DNA of 35,950 nucleotides. It comes from Hydrogenophaga intermedia. Lineage in GTDB: Bacteria; Pseudomonadota; Gammaproteobacteria; Burkholderiales; Burkholderiaceae_C. The stretch is taken from assembly GCF_000723405.1 (NCBI RefSeq), contig NZ_CCAE010000046.1, forward strand, positions 1-35,950. The letters run 5' to 3'. A program made the translations under genes and the position numbers. Position 1 is the first letter of the stretch; every line of letters begins with the position of its first letter. Positions 15,442-23,519 of this stretch are shown one piece after another. Under the pieces are notes generated by a model. That model did not search any database and was not told where the DNA came from. It saw only the letters and a program-made list of their open reading frames with translations.

Positions 15442-17703
15442 ATGTCGCCCGCCATGCAGCCCGGTAGCCGCGTCGACGCGATCTGGGCGCAGGTCCCGGG
15501 CATCGGCGCGCTGTTGTCGTCCATCGGCGATGCGCTCGCCATGTCGCCGGGCTGGCGGGCATGCATGCAGGTTCCGCAGTGGAACGGCGACTGGCGCAAC
15601 GGCCTGGACCAGGACAGCCGGCTGCACCTGCTGCAGGTCTTGGCGCGGGCACGCGACTTCAACATTCCCCTGCAGCTGTGGCGTCCCGGCGAGGACACGA
15701 CCCACTACCGCTGCACCGGCTGGTGGGACCCGCTCCACCGGGCGCACGGCTGCTACCTGATCGATGTCACGGTGCAGGAAGCCGAGCGGCAGCAACACGA
15801 GACGCTCAATGGCTGGATACGGCAACTCTTCGAGCAGTTGCCGGTGCAGCTCGCCTACTTCACGCCCCCACCGGAGGCGCGCTGCCTGTTCGCCAACAGC
15901 CGCTACGCGCGGGCCATGGGGCACGACGAGAACTCGATACTCGGCCGATCCGTCGTCGAACTGCTCACCCCCGATGAACTCGATCATCTTCGCGAAGCCG
16001 GCAGGAACCATGCGCAAGAAGGCAAGGACCTGAGCTTCCTGCACAGCCGGCGCCGCCCCGAGGGCGATGAGGTTCTGGAGGTATCACTCGCCGCCGATCG
16101 CTGGCCGGACGGCCGCCTGCGCGGCACCTTCGTGCTGATGACCGACGTGACCGAGCGACACCGCGCCGAGATGGCGCTGCGCACCTCGCGCGAGCGCCTC
16201 TCGCGCTTTCTGGAGGCCAGCGCGGAGGGCGTGATCTTCCACCGCGATGGCACCATTACCGACGCCAACCCGGCGGCCTGCCGCCTCTCGGGCCACAGCC
16301 ACGCCGAGCTGGTCGGGCGTACGGTGGCGTCGATGACTCCCCGTCGCCACCGCGACCGCTCGCGCGTGGCCATCGGCAGTGGTGCCGACGCTTACTTCGA
16401 ATCCGAAATCCACCACGCCAACGGTGAGGCGATTCCGGTCGAGCTGATTGGCCGCACCATGGAGATCAAGGGCGAGCGCCTGCGCATGACGGTCATCCGC
16501 GACATCCGCGACCGGCGCCAGGCGCAGGCGCGCATCCACACCCTCATCGAAGACCTGCGCTCGCAGAAGGACCGCGCCGAGGCCGCCGACCGCGCCAAGT
16601 CCGTCTTCCTGGCCGCCGCCAGCCACGACCTGCGCCAGCCCATCCACGCCCTCGGCCTGTTCCTCACCGCCCTGCGCGCCATGGCGCAAGCCCCCAGCAT
16701 CCCCCACGCCGAACTCGCCCAGATCTGCCGGCGCATGCAGGCCTCCCTGGACGGTCTGGGCCAACTGCTCAACATGCTGCTGGACGTCTCCCGCCTGGAC
16801 GCCAACGCCGTGCAGGTCGAACTCGCCCCCCACCCCCTGGCCCAGCTCTTCATCGAACTCGACCAGGAGTTCGCCGACCTCGCCCACGAGAAGGGCCTGC
16901 ACCTGCACGTGGCCTCCTCATCGGCCTGGGTGCGCACCGACGCCACCGTGCTGCGCCGCATCCTCTCCAACCTCATGTCCAACGCCATCCGCTACACCCA
17001 GCGCGGGCGCGTGCTGCTGGGCGTGCGCTCGCGCGGCGATCGCGTGGAGATCCAGGTCTGGGACCAGGGCATCGGCATCGCCCCCGGGCAGCTCGAGGCC
17101 ATCTTCGAGGAGTTCTATCAGATCGACCCCGCCCGCACCCGGCGCAACGAGTCCCACGGCCTGGGGCTGGGCCTGTCCATCGTCAAGCGCTCCGCCCGCC
17201 TCATCGGCGCCCCGCTGCGCGTGCACTCAGCGCCCGGGCAGGGCTCCATGTTCTCCATCACCGTGCCGCGCGCCACGGCCCCCTCCGAGCAGGCCCGCCC
17301 CGCGCGCGCCGAGGACCTGGCCACCACTGCCGCCCTGGCCCCGGGCGCTCGCCGCGTGCTCGTCATCGATGACGAGGAGCAGGTCCTCATGGGCATGCAG
17401 CAACTGCTGCAGGTCTGGGGCCACCAGGTCTGGTGCGCCAACTCCGCCGACGAGGCCGTCGTGCTGGCCATCGCGCACGCCCACGAGATCGACCTGCTGC
17501 TCTCCGACTACCGCCTGGGCGGCAACATGACCGCCGTGCAGGCCATCGCCGCCGTGCACGCCTGCCTGCCCGCTCCCGTGCCCACCTACATCCTCACCGG
17601 CGACACCTCCCCGCAGCGCATTCAGGAAGCCTCCGAACTCGGCTTCCCACTCCTGCACAAACCCGTCGACCCCAACGCCCTGCGCGTCGTCCTGGAGCGG
17701 TGA
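15442..17703 (+). CDS. Hybrid histidine kinase, PAS-PAS-HisKA-HATPase-REC
   Basis: 753 residues without membrane segments, so a cytosolic sensor. After a unique N-terminal 120 residues come two PAS domains (about 125-240 and 252-365). The HisKA domain has ASHDLRQPIHALG with His395. The ATPase domain shows NLMSNAIRYT, DQGIGIAP and GLGLGLSIV. A C-terminal receiver has Asp689 in LLLSDYRLGG. The histidine motif matches NahK/ErcS'-type hybrid kinases that feed NarL regulators, fitting the regulator at 13206. No Shine-Dalgarno precedes the ATG; a TTG at 15415 and an ATG at 15454 are alternatives. From about base 16550 Ala, Pro and Ser codons shift almost wholly to C-ending forms, unlike the first third. 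Confidence 0.92.
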   Translation: MSPAMQPGSRVDAIWAQVPGIGALLSSIGDALAMSPGWRACMQVPQWNGDWRNGLDQDSRLHLLQVLARARDFNIPLQLWRPGEDTTHYRCTGWWDPLHRAHGCYLIDVTVQEAERQQHETLNGWIRQLFEQLPVQLAYFTPPPEARCLFANSRYARAMGHDENSILGRSVVELLTPDELDHLREAGRNHAQEGKDLSFLHSRRRPEGDEVLEVSLAADRWPDGRLRGTFVLMTDVTERHRAEMALRTSRERLSRFLEASAEGVIFHRDGTITDANPAACRLSGHSHAELVGRTVASMTPRRHRDRSRVAIGSGADAYFESEIHHANGEAIPVELIGRTMEIKGERLRMTVIRDIRDRRQAQARIHTLIEDLRSQKDRAEAADRAKSVFLAAASHDLRQPIHALGLFLTALRAMAQAPSIPHAELAQICRRMQASLDGLGQLLNMLLDVSRLDANAVQVELAPHPLAQLFIELDQEFADLAHEKGLHLHVASSSAWVRTDATVLRRILSNLMSNAIRYTQRGRVLLGVRSRGDRVEIQVWDQGIGIAPGQLEAIFEEFYQIDPARTRRNESHGLGLGLSIVKRSARLIGAPLRVHSAPGQGSMFSITVPRATAPSEQARPARAEDLATTAALAPGARRVLVIDDEEQVLMGMQQLLQVWGHQVWCANSADEAVVLAIAHAHEIDLLLSDYRLGGNMTAVQAIAAVHACLPAPVPTYILTGDTSPQRIQEASELGFPLLHKPVDPNALRVVLER

Positions 17704-17706
17704 GGC

Positions 17707-19656
17707 TCAGGCCAGCAGCGCCGCGACCCGCTCGCGCAACCCGTCGGGCGTGGCGCCCTCGGCGCCCGCCGGCGCGCCCGCGTTCAGGCCCACGCGGTTG
17801 AACAGGCCACGGCGGAACGGCCGCACCATGGCCACCCGCTCGCCGTGGCGCTCCTCGATGCGGCTGAAGAATGACCCCCACAGGTTGGTCAGTCCCATGG
17901 GAATCACGGGAATGGACAAGCCGTCCGCGCGGGCGCGCTCGAGGATCTTGATCACCCCGCCCTTGAAGGCCTGCAACTGGCCGTCGCGCGTGATGCCGCC
18001 TTCGGGAAAGATCGCCAGCAGCTCGCCCTCGCGCAGCGCCTGCGCGGCGCGCGCGAACGCGGCCTCGTAGGCTTCGGGATCTTCGCCCTGCGGGGCGACC
18101 GGTATCGCCTTGGCCAGGCGGAACAGCCCGCCCAGCAGCGGCTGGCGGAAGATGCGGTGGTCCATGAGGAAGCGGATCGGGCGCGGGCTGGCGGCCATGA
18201 TCAGCACGGCGTCGACGAAGCTCACGTGGTTGCACACCAGCACGGCCGCGCCCTCGGTGGGAATGTGCTCGTCGCCACGCACCTTGAAGCGATAGACCAG
18301 GCGCGAGGCCACCCAGGCCACGAAACGCAGCAGGTACTCGGGCACCAGCATGAAGATGTAGAACGCCACCACCGCGTTCGCCAGGCCCACCGCCAGAAAC
18401 ATCTGGGGGATGGTGAAACCCAGTTGCAGCAAGGCACCGGCCACCACCGCGCTGGCGATCATGAACAGCGCGTTGAGGATGTTGTTGGCGGCGATGATGC
18501 GCGCGCGGTGGGTGGGCTGGCTGCGCATCTGGATCAGGGCGTACATGGGCACGCTGTACAGGCCGGCGAACAGGCTCAGCAGCGCCAGGTCGATCAGCAC
18601 GCGCGCATGGGCCGGAACCGAGAGGAATGCGCCCAGCGCCATCACCTCGGCCGGCGGCAGGCCGCGCGTGGCGAAGTACAGGTCGATGGCGAACACGCTC
18701 ATGCCGATGGCGCCCAGCGGCACCAGGCCGATTTCCACGTGCCGGCGCGACAGCACCTCGCACAGCAGCGAGCCGATGCCGATGCCCACCGAGAACACCA
18801 CCAGCAGCAGCGAGGCCACCTGCTCGTTGCCGTGCAGCACGTCGCGCGCGAAGGCCGGGAACAGGCTCAGGAAGACGGCACCGAAGAACCACATCCAGCT
18901 GATGCCGAGCACCGAGCGGAACACCACCGTGTTGCCGTAGGCCAGCTTGAGGTTGCGCCAGGTCTCGGTGACCGGGTTCCAGTTGATGACCAGGCCCGGG
19001 TCGGTGGCGGGCGTGGGCGGCACGTAATGCGAGGCGAAGCGCCCCAGCAGGGCCAGCCCCACGCAAGCGAAGCCCACGTGGTGCGCGCCGATCTCCGGCA
19101 CCGCGATGATCAGGCCACCCGCCACATTGCCCAGCAGGATGGCCACGAAGGTGCCCATCTCCACCATGCCGTTGCCGCCGGTGAGTTCGCGCTCGCCCAG
19201 GTGCTGCGGCAGGTAGGCGAACTTCACCGGGCCGAACAGCGTGGAGTGCAGGCCCATCAGGAAGGTGCAGGCCAGCAGCACGGCAATGTGCTGGCCGAAA
19301 AAGCCCCAGGCCGCCAGCGCCATGATGCCGATCTCCAGCCGCTTGACGAAGACCATGAGCGAGCGCTTCTCCAGCTTGTCGGCGAGCTGGCCGCTGGTGG
19401 CGGAGAACAGCAGGAAGGGCAGGATGAACAGCGCGCCAATCACCAGACCGGCCAGGCTGGCGGGCAACCAGCCGATCTGCAACTGGTAGGTGACCAGCAC
19501 CGTGAAGGCGAACTTGAAGAGGTTGTCGTTCGCGGCACCGAGGAACTGCGTCCAGAAGAAGGGCGCGAAGCGGCGCTGCTTGAGCAGCGCGAACTGGCCG
19601 TGGCCGGGGGTCTGCGCCGTGGAGCCGGTGTCCGACGGCAAGGTGGCGGTGGTCAT
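17707..19656 (-). CDS. MFS-acyltransferase fusion (LplT-PlsC type)
   Basis: 649 residues. Residues 20-450 form an LplT-like MFS lysophospholipid transporter, opening with FAPFFWTQFLGAANDNLFKF. Residues 455-649 form a PlsC-type 1-acylglycerophosphate acyltransferase with NHVSFVD (His477, Asp482) and FPEGGITRDG (550-559). In E. coli LplT flips lysophospholipid inward for Aas, which carries PlsC and acyl-ACP synthetase domains; here the flippase and acyltransferase are one chain and the AMP-binding domain is absent. Likely membrane phospholipid repair or remodelling. AGGAGGAGA before the ATG at 19656 fixes the start. Divergent from an XRE regulator across a 140-bp spacer with two inverted repeats. 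Confidence 0.92.
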   Translation of the reverse strand: MTTATLPSDTGSTAQTPGHGQFALLKQRRFAPFFWTQFLGAANDNLFKFAFTVLVTYQLQIGWLPASLAGLVIGALFILPFLLFSATSGQLADKLEKRSLMVFVKRLEIGIMALAAWGFFGQHIAVLLACTFLMGLHSTLFGPVKFAYLPQHLGERELTGGNGMVEMGTFVAILLGNVAGGLIIAVPEIGAHHVGFACVGLALLGRFASHYVPPTPATDPGLVINWNPVTETWRNLKLAYGNTVVFRSVLGISWMWFFGAVFLSLFPAFARDVLHGNEQVASLLLVVFSVGIGIGSLLCEVLSRRHVEIGLVPLGAIGMSVFAIDLYFATRGLPPAEVMALGAFLSVPAHARVLIDLALLSLFAGLYSVPMYALIQMRSQPTHRARIIAANNILNALFMIASAVVAGALLQLGFTIPQMFLAVGLANAVVAFYIFMLVPEYLLRFVAWVASRLVYRFKVRGDEHIPTEGAAVLVCNHVSFVDAVLIMAASPRPIRFLMDHRIFRQPLLGGLFRLAKAIPVAPQGEDPEAYEAAFARAAQALREGELLAIFPEGGITRDGQLQAFKGGVIKILERARADGLSIPVIPMGLTNLWGSFFSRIEERHGERVAMVRPFRRGLFNRVGLNAGAPAGAEGATPDGLRERVAALLA

Positions 19657-19728
19657 GTCTTCTCCTCCTCGGATGGGCGCCGGGGCGGCGCGCGGCGGAT
19701 TCTGCCTCGCGCCGCCGCCCGGCGGGCG

Positions 19729-19745
19729 GATTTCGATACGGAATC
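19729..19745. promoter_or_regulatory. Inverted repeat, candidate regulator site 1
   Basis: GATTTCG, spacer ATA, CGGAATC: 7-base arms with one mismatch. It shares the core TTCGATAC, whose complement GTATCGAA recurs at 19763-19770. It lies between the divergent LplT-PlsC and XRE genes, nearer the former, and may be bound by the XRE protein. Confidence 0.4.
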
Positions 19746-19762
19746 GGATGGCATCATGCGAG

Positions 19763-19779
19763 GTATCGAATTTCAATAC
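19763..19779. promoter_or_regulatory. Inverted repeat, candidate regulator site 2
   Basis: GTATCGAA, spacer T, TTCAATAC: 8-base arms with one mismatch, 17 bp in all. It ends 17 bases before the XRE start and would cover its promoter region. The half-site GTATCGAA also occurs, inverted, in site 1. Confidence 0.45.
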
Positions 19780-19796
19780 TCCCTGACGTTCTGGCC

Positions 19797-20528
19797 ATGA
19801 GCACCACCGCCGACCTCATCACCGCCATCAAGCGCGAACTCAAGTCCGCGCACATGACCTACGCCGATCTGGCGCGCGCCATGGGTATGGCCGAGTCCAG
19901 CGTGAAGCGCATGCTGGCCAAGGGCGACATGTCGCTCTCGCGCATCGACGCCATCTGCCGCGCGCTCAAGCTCGATTTCGCCGAGCTTTCGCGACGCGTG
20001 GCCGACGCACAGCCGCTGGTGACCGAGCTCACGCCCGCGCAGGAGCGCGCGGTGGTGGCCGACAAGAAGCTGCTGCTGGTGGCCATCTGCGTGCTGAGCC
20101 AGTGGACGACGGAGCAGATCAGCGCCACCTACCGGCTCGGCGAGGCCGAGTGCGTGAAGTACCTGGCCCAGCTCGACCGCATCGGCATCATCGAGCTGCG
20201 ACCGCTCAACCGCTACCGCCTGAAGCTCGCCAAGACCTTCCGCTGGCGCCCGCATGGTCCGGTGATGAACTTTTTTCGCGAACACGCGCTGCTGGACTAC
20301 TTCGCGGGCGGCTTCGACGGCCCCGGCGAGGGCCTGATGCTGGTGCACGGCTCGGTGAGCCGCACACTGGCGCCGCTGTTTCTGGAACGCCTGCAGCGCG
20401 TGGCGCAGGACTTCGCCCAGCAGCACCAGACCGACCAGAAACTGGCGGAGAAAGACCGCGAGGGCTACACCCTGGTGCTGGCGATGCGCAGTTGGGAGTT
20501 CGAGGCCTTCACCCACCTGCGTCGCTAG
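19797..20528 (+). CDS. XRE-family transcriptional regulator with large C-terminal domain
   Basis: 243 residues. An N-terminal Cro/CI helix-turn-helix (about 5-65) contains MTYADLARAMGMAESSVKRML and the second-site helix SLSRIDAICRALKLDF. The C-terminal 170 residues include a second possible winged-helix segment, LSQWTTEQISATYRLGEAECVKYLAQLDRIGIIEL, and an unassigned alpha-rich end. No strong Shine-Dalgarno is seen. The divergent arrangement and adjacent repeats suggest that it controls the LplT-PlsC gene and itself. Effector unknown. Confidence 0.85.
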   Translation: MSTTADLITAIKRELKSAHMTYADLARAMGMAESSVKRMLAKGDMSLSRIDAICRALKLDFAELSRRVADAQPLVTELTPAQERAVVADKKLLLVAICVLSQWTTEQISATYRLGEAECVKYLAQLDRIGIIELRPLNRYRLKLAKTFRWRPHGPVMNFFREHALLDYFAGGFDGPGEGLMLVHGSVSRTLAPLFLERLQRVAQDFAQQHQTDQKLAEKDREGYTLVLAMRSWEFEAFTHLRR

Positions 20529-20600
20529 GACCCCCACGCTCCGCCGCTGCGCGGGTCGCTGCCCCCCGAGGGGGCCGATCCGCCTTGGGGCGGCCCGGCG
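20529..20600. repeat. Extragenic GC-rich hairpin element, long copy
   Basis: It begins right after the XRE stop with the same 17 bases as the copy at 9606. It holds two hairpins: CCCCC-GA-GGGGG around 20563-20574 and CCGCC-TTGG-GGCGG at 20580-20593. Elements of this composition are scattered between genes of Comamonadaceae. It may act as a terminator or mRNA 3' stabiliser for the XRE gene. The remaining bases to 20688 hold no gene that can be supported. Confidence 0.65.
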
Positions 20601-20688
20601 GCGGATCATCGGCGCCTCTGCCCGGCCGGTGTCGAGGTCCCCGGATCGCTGGCATGATCGCGGGCTTGCCCGTCGAACCGACCCCTGC

Positions 20689-21339
20689 ATGAACGACACC
20701 CGACCCCAGCCCCGGCGCCCGCGCCAGGGCCCCAAAACGCCCAAGGCCCCGTCCGCGCCGCGCCACCCGCTGCTGGCCCAACTGGCCGAGTGGCACCCCA
20801 CCCTGTTCGGCGACGAGCCGCGCCCGCTCAAGCGCGGCATCTACGAAGACCTGCTGGCCGCGCACGGCGAGGCGCTGGAGGCCGAGGCGCTGAAGGCGGC
20901 GCTGGGCATCCACACACGCGCCACGCGTTACCTGAACGCCGTGGCCTCGGGCCAGCCGCGCCGCAACCTGCAGGGTGAGGCGGTGGAGGTGGTGGCCCCC
21001 GAGCAGCGCCACCACGCCATCGTGGAGGTGTTCCGCCGCCGCCAGGCGCGCAGCCCCGAGGACATGGGCCCCCAACTGCGCCAGCGCATCGCGCGCGCCT
21101 TCGAGAGCAGCGGCCTGGGCCGCGAGGCTTACGCCACGCTGGTGCGCGGGCGCGACGAGGCCATCAACGCGGCTACCGAGGCCGCGCTGGACGAAGCCAG
21201 CGCGCGCATCGCGCGCGAAGCCGCGCTGCTGCGCGCCTTCGAAGCCAGCGGCCTGAGCGTGGCGGCGTTCGCCGACGGTTACGGCATGACGCCGGACGAC
21301 GCGCAACGCGCGCTCGAGCGCGCGCGGCAGCGCCGCTGA
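20689..21339 (+). CDS. ProQ/FinO domain RNA-binding protein
   Basis: 216 residues. A basic Pro-rich N-terminus (1-24) is followed by a ProQ/FinO domain at about 25-115 (HPLLAQLAEWHPTLFG, LKRGIYEDLLA, ALGIHTRATRYLNAVASG). It should bind structured RNA 3' ends and act as an RNA chaperone for small RNAs. After the domain, the C-terminal helical part carries two related segments, RAFESSGLGREAYA and RAFEASGLSVAAFA, rather than the Tudor-like domain of E. coli ProQ. It converges on the FIST gene with a 10-base gap. Confidence 0.9.
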   Translation: MNDTRPQPRRPRQGPKTPKAPSAPRHPLLAQLAEWHPTLFGDEPRPLKRGIYEDLLAAHGEALEAEALKAALGIHTRATRYLNAVASGQPRRNLQGEAVEVVAPEQRHHAIVEVFRRRQARSPEDMGPQLRQRIARAFESSGLGREAYATLVRGRDEAINAATEAALDEASARIAREAALLRAFEASGLSVAAFADGYGMTPDDAQRALERARQRR

Positions 21340-21349
21340 ACGGCTGCCC

Positions 21350-22642
21350 TCAGGCTTCGCGCACGAACACCGTGAGCACGCCCGTGTAGCCGTAGAGCCG
21401 GTGGTGGGCGATCTCGCCACCGGCGAAAAAGCCCACCAGCGGCACGTCGCCCAGCGCGTGGCGAACGATCTGCAACTCGGCACTCGGCCCGCCGAAGTGC
21501 GGCCCACCGCGACCGGCGCAGCTCACGTACACCGCGCCCGCGATGGCGCGCGCCGGCTTCGGCGCCGTGTCCACGTCGCCCGCGCCGCCGGCGCCGAACA
21601 GCAGCTCCTCGGGCTCCAGTTCCTCGCGCACCTCGGCGCACACCCGCATGAGGTCGGCGCGTGCGGCCTGCGCATGGCGCTCGCAGAAAGCCAGTCGCGA
21701 ACCCTCCGGGGCCAGCTCGGCAATGGCCACGCCCCGGCGCACCGGGTCCAGGCCGATGATGTGGCGCACGATCACCTCGTGCCCGAAAGCACCGCGCCTG
21801 TGCGCGCTGTCGCTCCACGCGGTGGCGCCATCGGGGCCCGGGCGCGTCAAACCCACCAGCGTCTGCCGCAGGCGCGACATCGCGTGCTCGGGGTGGTCGA
21901 GCGAGATCTCCAGTTCGCGCAGCAGCACGTCGAGCGCGGGTTCGCCGTCCAGCCGTGTCACGAGGTGACCTTCGGACTCGGTCACCACGTGGGTCGCGGC
22001 GATGGGTTGCGCGCCCTGGGTGACGCGCGAGACGATGCCCACGTCGCGCCCGAAGGCCACGCCGCTGAGCCCCCCATGGAACACGCCGCTGGCGGCGCCT
22101 TGGCCGCTGATGTTGCCCGCGCTGCCCAGCGCGAACTGCACCGTGGGGCCGCGGCTGCCCGCCAGCCCGCCGAACAGGTAGCCGCTGCCGGTGCGATCGG
22201 CCATCTCGGCGATCAACTCGCCCACCTCGGGCGTGCCGGCGTCGGCATGCACCAGCGCCGTGTGCGCCACGAAGCCTTCGCCGCCCTCGGCCCGCCCGCT
22301 GGCCGACAGCGGCGCGACGCCGCTGAACACGCGGTACTGGTCGGGGCTCAGGTCGCACAGCATGACCGACAGCGCGGGCTCGTCGAAGTACTCGACGTTG
22401 CTGGCGGACACGCCCACGCCCACGGTACCGGCCCAGTCGGTCACCTCGGGCAGCTCGGCGCTCACGCACTCCAGCACGGCCTGCGCGTCGTCGGCGAAGT
22501 GGTCGGTGATGTAGAGCAGGCCCAGCGAAGGCTGGTGCGCGTGGTCGGGCAGCGCCATCTGCGCGCGCAGTTGGGCCACGACCATGGCCGCGGCCATGCG
22601 CCATTGCGGGTGGGTGGCGTGCGCCTGGGGAAAACGTTTCAT
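21350..22642 (-). CDS. FIST N/C-domain sensory protein
   Basis: 430 residues with a FIST_N domain (about 40-240) and a FIST_C domain (about 250-425). GAVYVSCAGRGGPHFG and VGFFAGGEIAHHRLYGYTGVL near the end are typical FIST_C. FIST proteins are thought to bind small ligands such as amino acids in signalling. The start at 22642 (MKRFPQAH) is chosen because upstream in-frame sequence is the Arg-rich antisense of the next gene. It is third in a leftward operon, 31 bases after PhaM. It lacks an output domain, so it must act through partners. Confidence 0.88.
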   Translation of the reverse strand: MKRFPQAHATHPQWRMAAAMVVAQLRAQMALPDHAHQPSLGLLYITDHFADDAQAVLECVSAELPEVTDWAGTVGVGVSASNVEYFDEPALSVMLCDLSPDQYRVFSGVAPLSASGRAEGGEGFVAHTALVHADAGTPEVGELIAEMADRTGSGYLFGGLAGSRGPTVQFALGSAGNISGQGAASGVFHGGLSGVAFGRDVGIVSRVTQGAQPIAATHVVTESEGHLVTRLDGEPALDVLLRELEISLDHPEHAMSRLRQTLVGLTRPGPDGATAWSDSAHRRGAFGHEVIVRHIIGLDPVRRGVAIAELAPEGSRLAFCERHAQAARADLMRVCAEVREELEPEELLFGAGGAGDVDTAPKPARAIAGAVYVSCAGRGGPHFGGPSAELQIVRHALGDVPLVGFFAGGEIAHHRLYGYTGVLTVFVREA

Positions 22643-22673
22643 GCGGTCTTCGAGCCGCGCGGGCTCGCGGGGT

Positions 22674-23492
22674 TCAAGCGCGTTTGTCGCGTGGCTTGCG
22701 GGGCGCCGTCTTCTTCGCCGGGACGGCCTTGGCGCCGGGTACCACCGCGCGCGCCGCCGCGCGTCCCATGCCGGCCGCCGCGCCCACGCCACGGCCCACG
22801 GTGCCGGCGGCAGAGCGCGCCGCCTGGCCCGCCAGGCCGGTGGCGGTCTTCACGGCGGCGTCGGTCAAGCCGGTGGCCACCTGGCGCGTGGTGTCCAACG
22901 CGCCCTGCTTGGCGGCGTCCTTCAGCGCGTTCGTGGCGATCTGTTGAAACTGCTGCGACAAAGCGCCCCACCACTGCAGCGGATCGACCACGCCGCCCGC
23001 CGACGCGGCCGCACTGCCCTGGTCGGCCTTGGCCGTGGGGGCCTTCTTCGCGGCCGGCTTGCGCCGCGCGGGCTTGGGCGCCTCGGGCGCGCCGTAGGTG
23101 CGCGGCGGCACCTCCAGCCCCGGGAACTGGTTGGCCTTGGAGGCCACCTCGGCCGTCTTGAGCTTGAGCGCGTTGGCCACGTCGCCCATGCTGAAGTTCA
23201 TGGTCTTCAGCGTGGACAGGGTCATCTTCTGCACCTCCAGCGCCTGGATGGTGGCACCCAGGGCCTTGGCGTTCTGGTCAAGCCAGAAGTGCACGGCCCT
23301 GAGCTCCTCGATCCGCTTCTCGAGTTCTTCGACGTTGAAGGTGGGCGCCACCCAGTGGCTCAGGTTGGGCAGTTGCGGGATGTTCTGCCCGATGCCCTGC
23401 GCGATGCCACCGGCCGCCTGCGTGGCCAGGCCCTGCAGAAAATCGAACCCCGGCACGAACTTGCCAAAACCGCTGGCGGACGGATCGCTCAT
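22674..23492 (-). CDS. phaM: PHA granule-associated regulator PhaM
   Basis: 272 residues. The central segment FWLDQNAKALGATIQALEVQKMTLSTLKTMN matches PhaM proteins, which activate PHA synthase and tether granules to the nucleoid. The C-terminal half is rich in Ala and Lys/Arg and ends in a basic PAKKTAPRKPRDKRA tail, the DNA-binding type end of this family. WWGALSQQFQQIA near residue 175 resembles phasin-like helices. AGGAG precedes the ATG at 23492. Its presence implies that the organism makes polyhydroxyalkanoate. It sits 27 bases after an enoyl-CoA hydratase homologue and 31 before the FIST gene. Confidence 0.9.
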   Translation of the reverse strand: MSDPSASGFGKFVPGFDFLQGLATQAAGGIAQGIGQNIPQLPNLSHWVAPTFNVEELEKRIEELRAVHFWLDQNAKALGATIQALEVQKMTLSTLKTMNFSMGDVANALKLKTAEVASKANQFPGLEVPPRTYGAPEAPKPARRKPAAKKAPTAKADQGSAAASAGGVVDPLQWWGALSQQFQQIATNALKDAAKQGALDTTRQVATGLTDAAVKTATGLAGQAARSAAGTVGRGVGAAAGMGRAAARAVVPGAKAVPAKKTAPRKPRDKRA

Positions 23493-23519
23493 TGCCTGCT
23501 CCTCGTTGGATTGCCGGGA

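Noticed and set aside
18157..19800. 547-codon frame antisense to the LplT-PlsC gene
   Set aside because: His/Gln/Arg-rich composition typical of GC-rich antisense frames; the opposite strand has clear domains.
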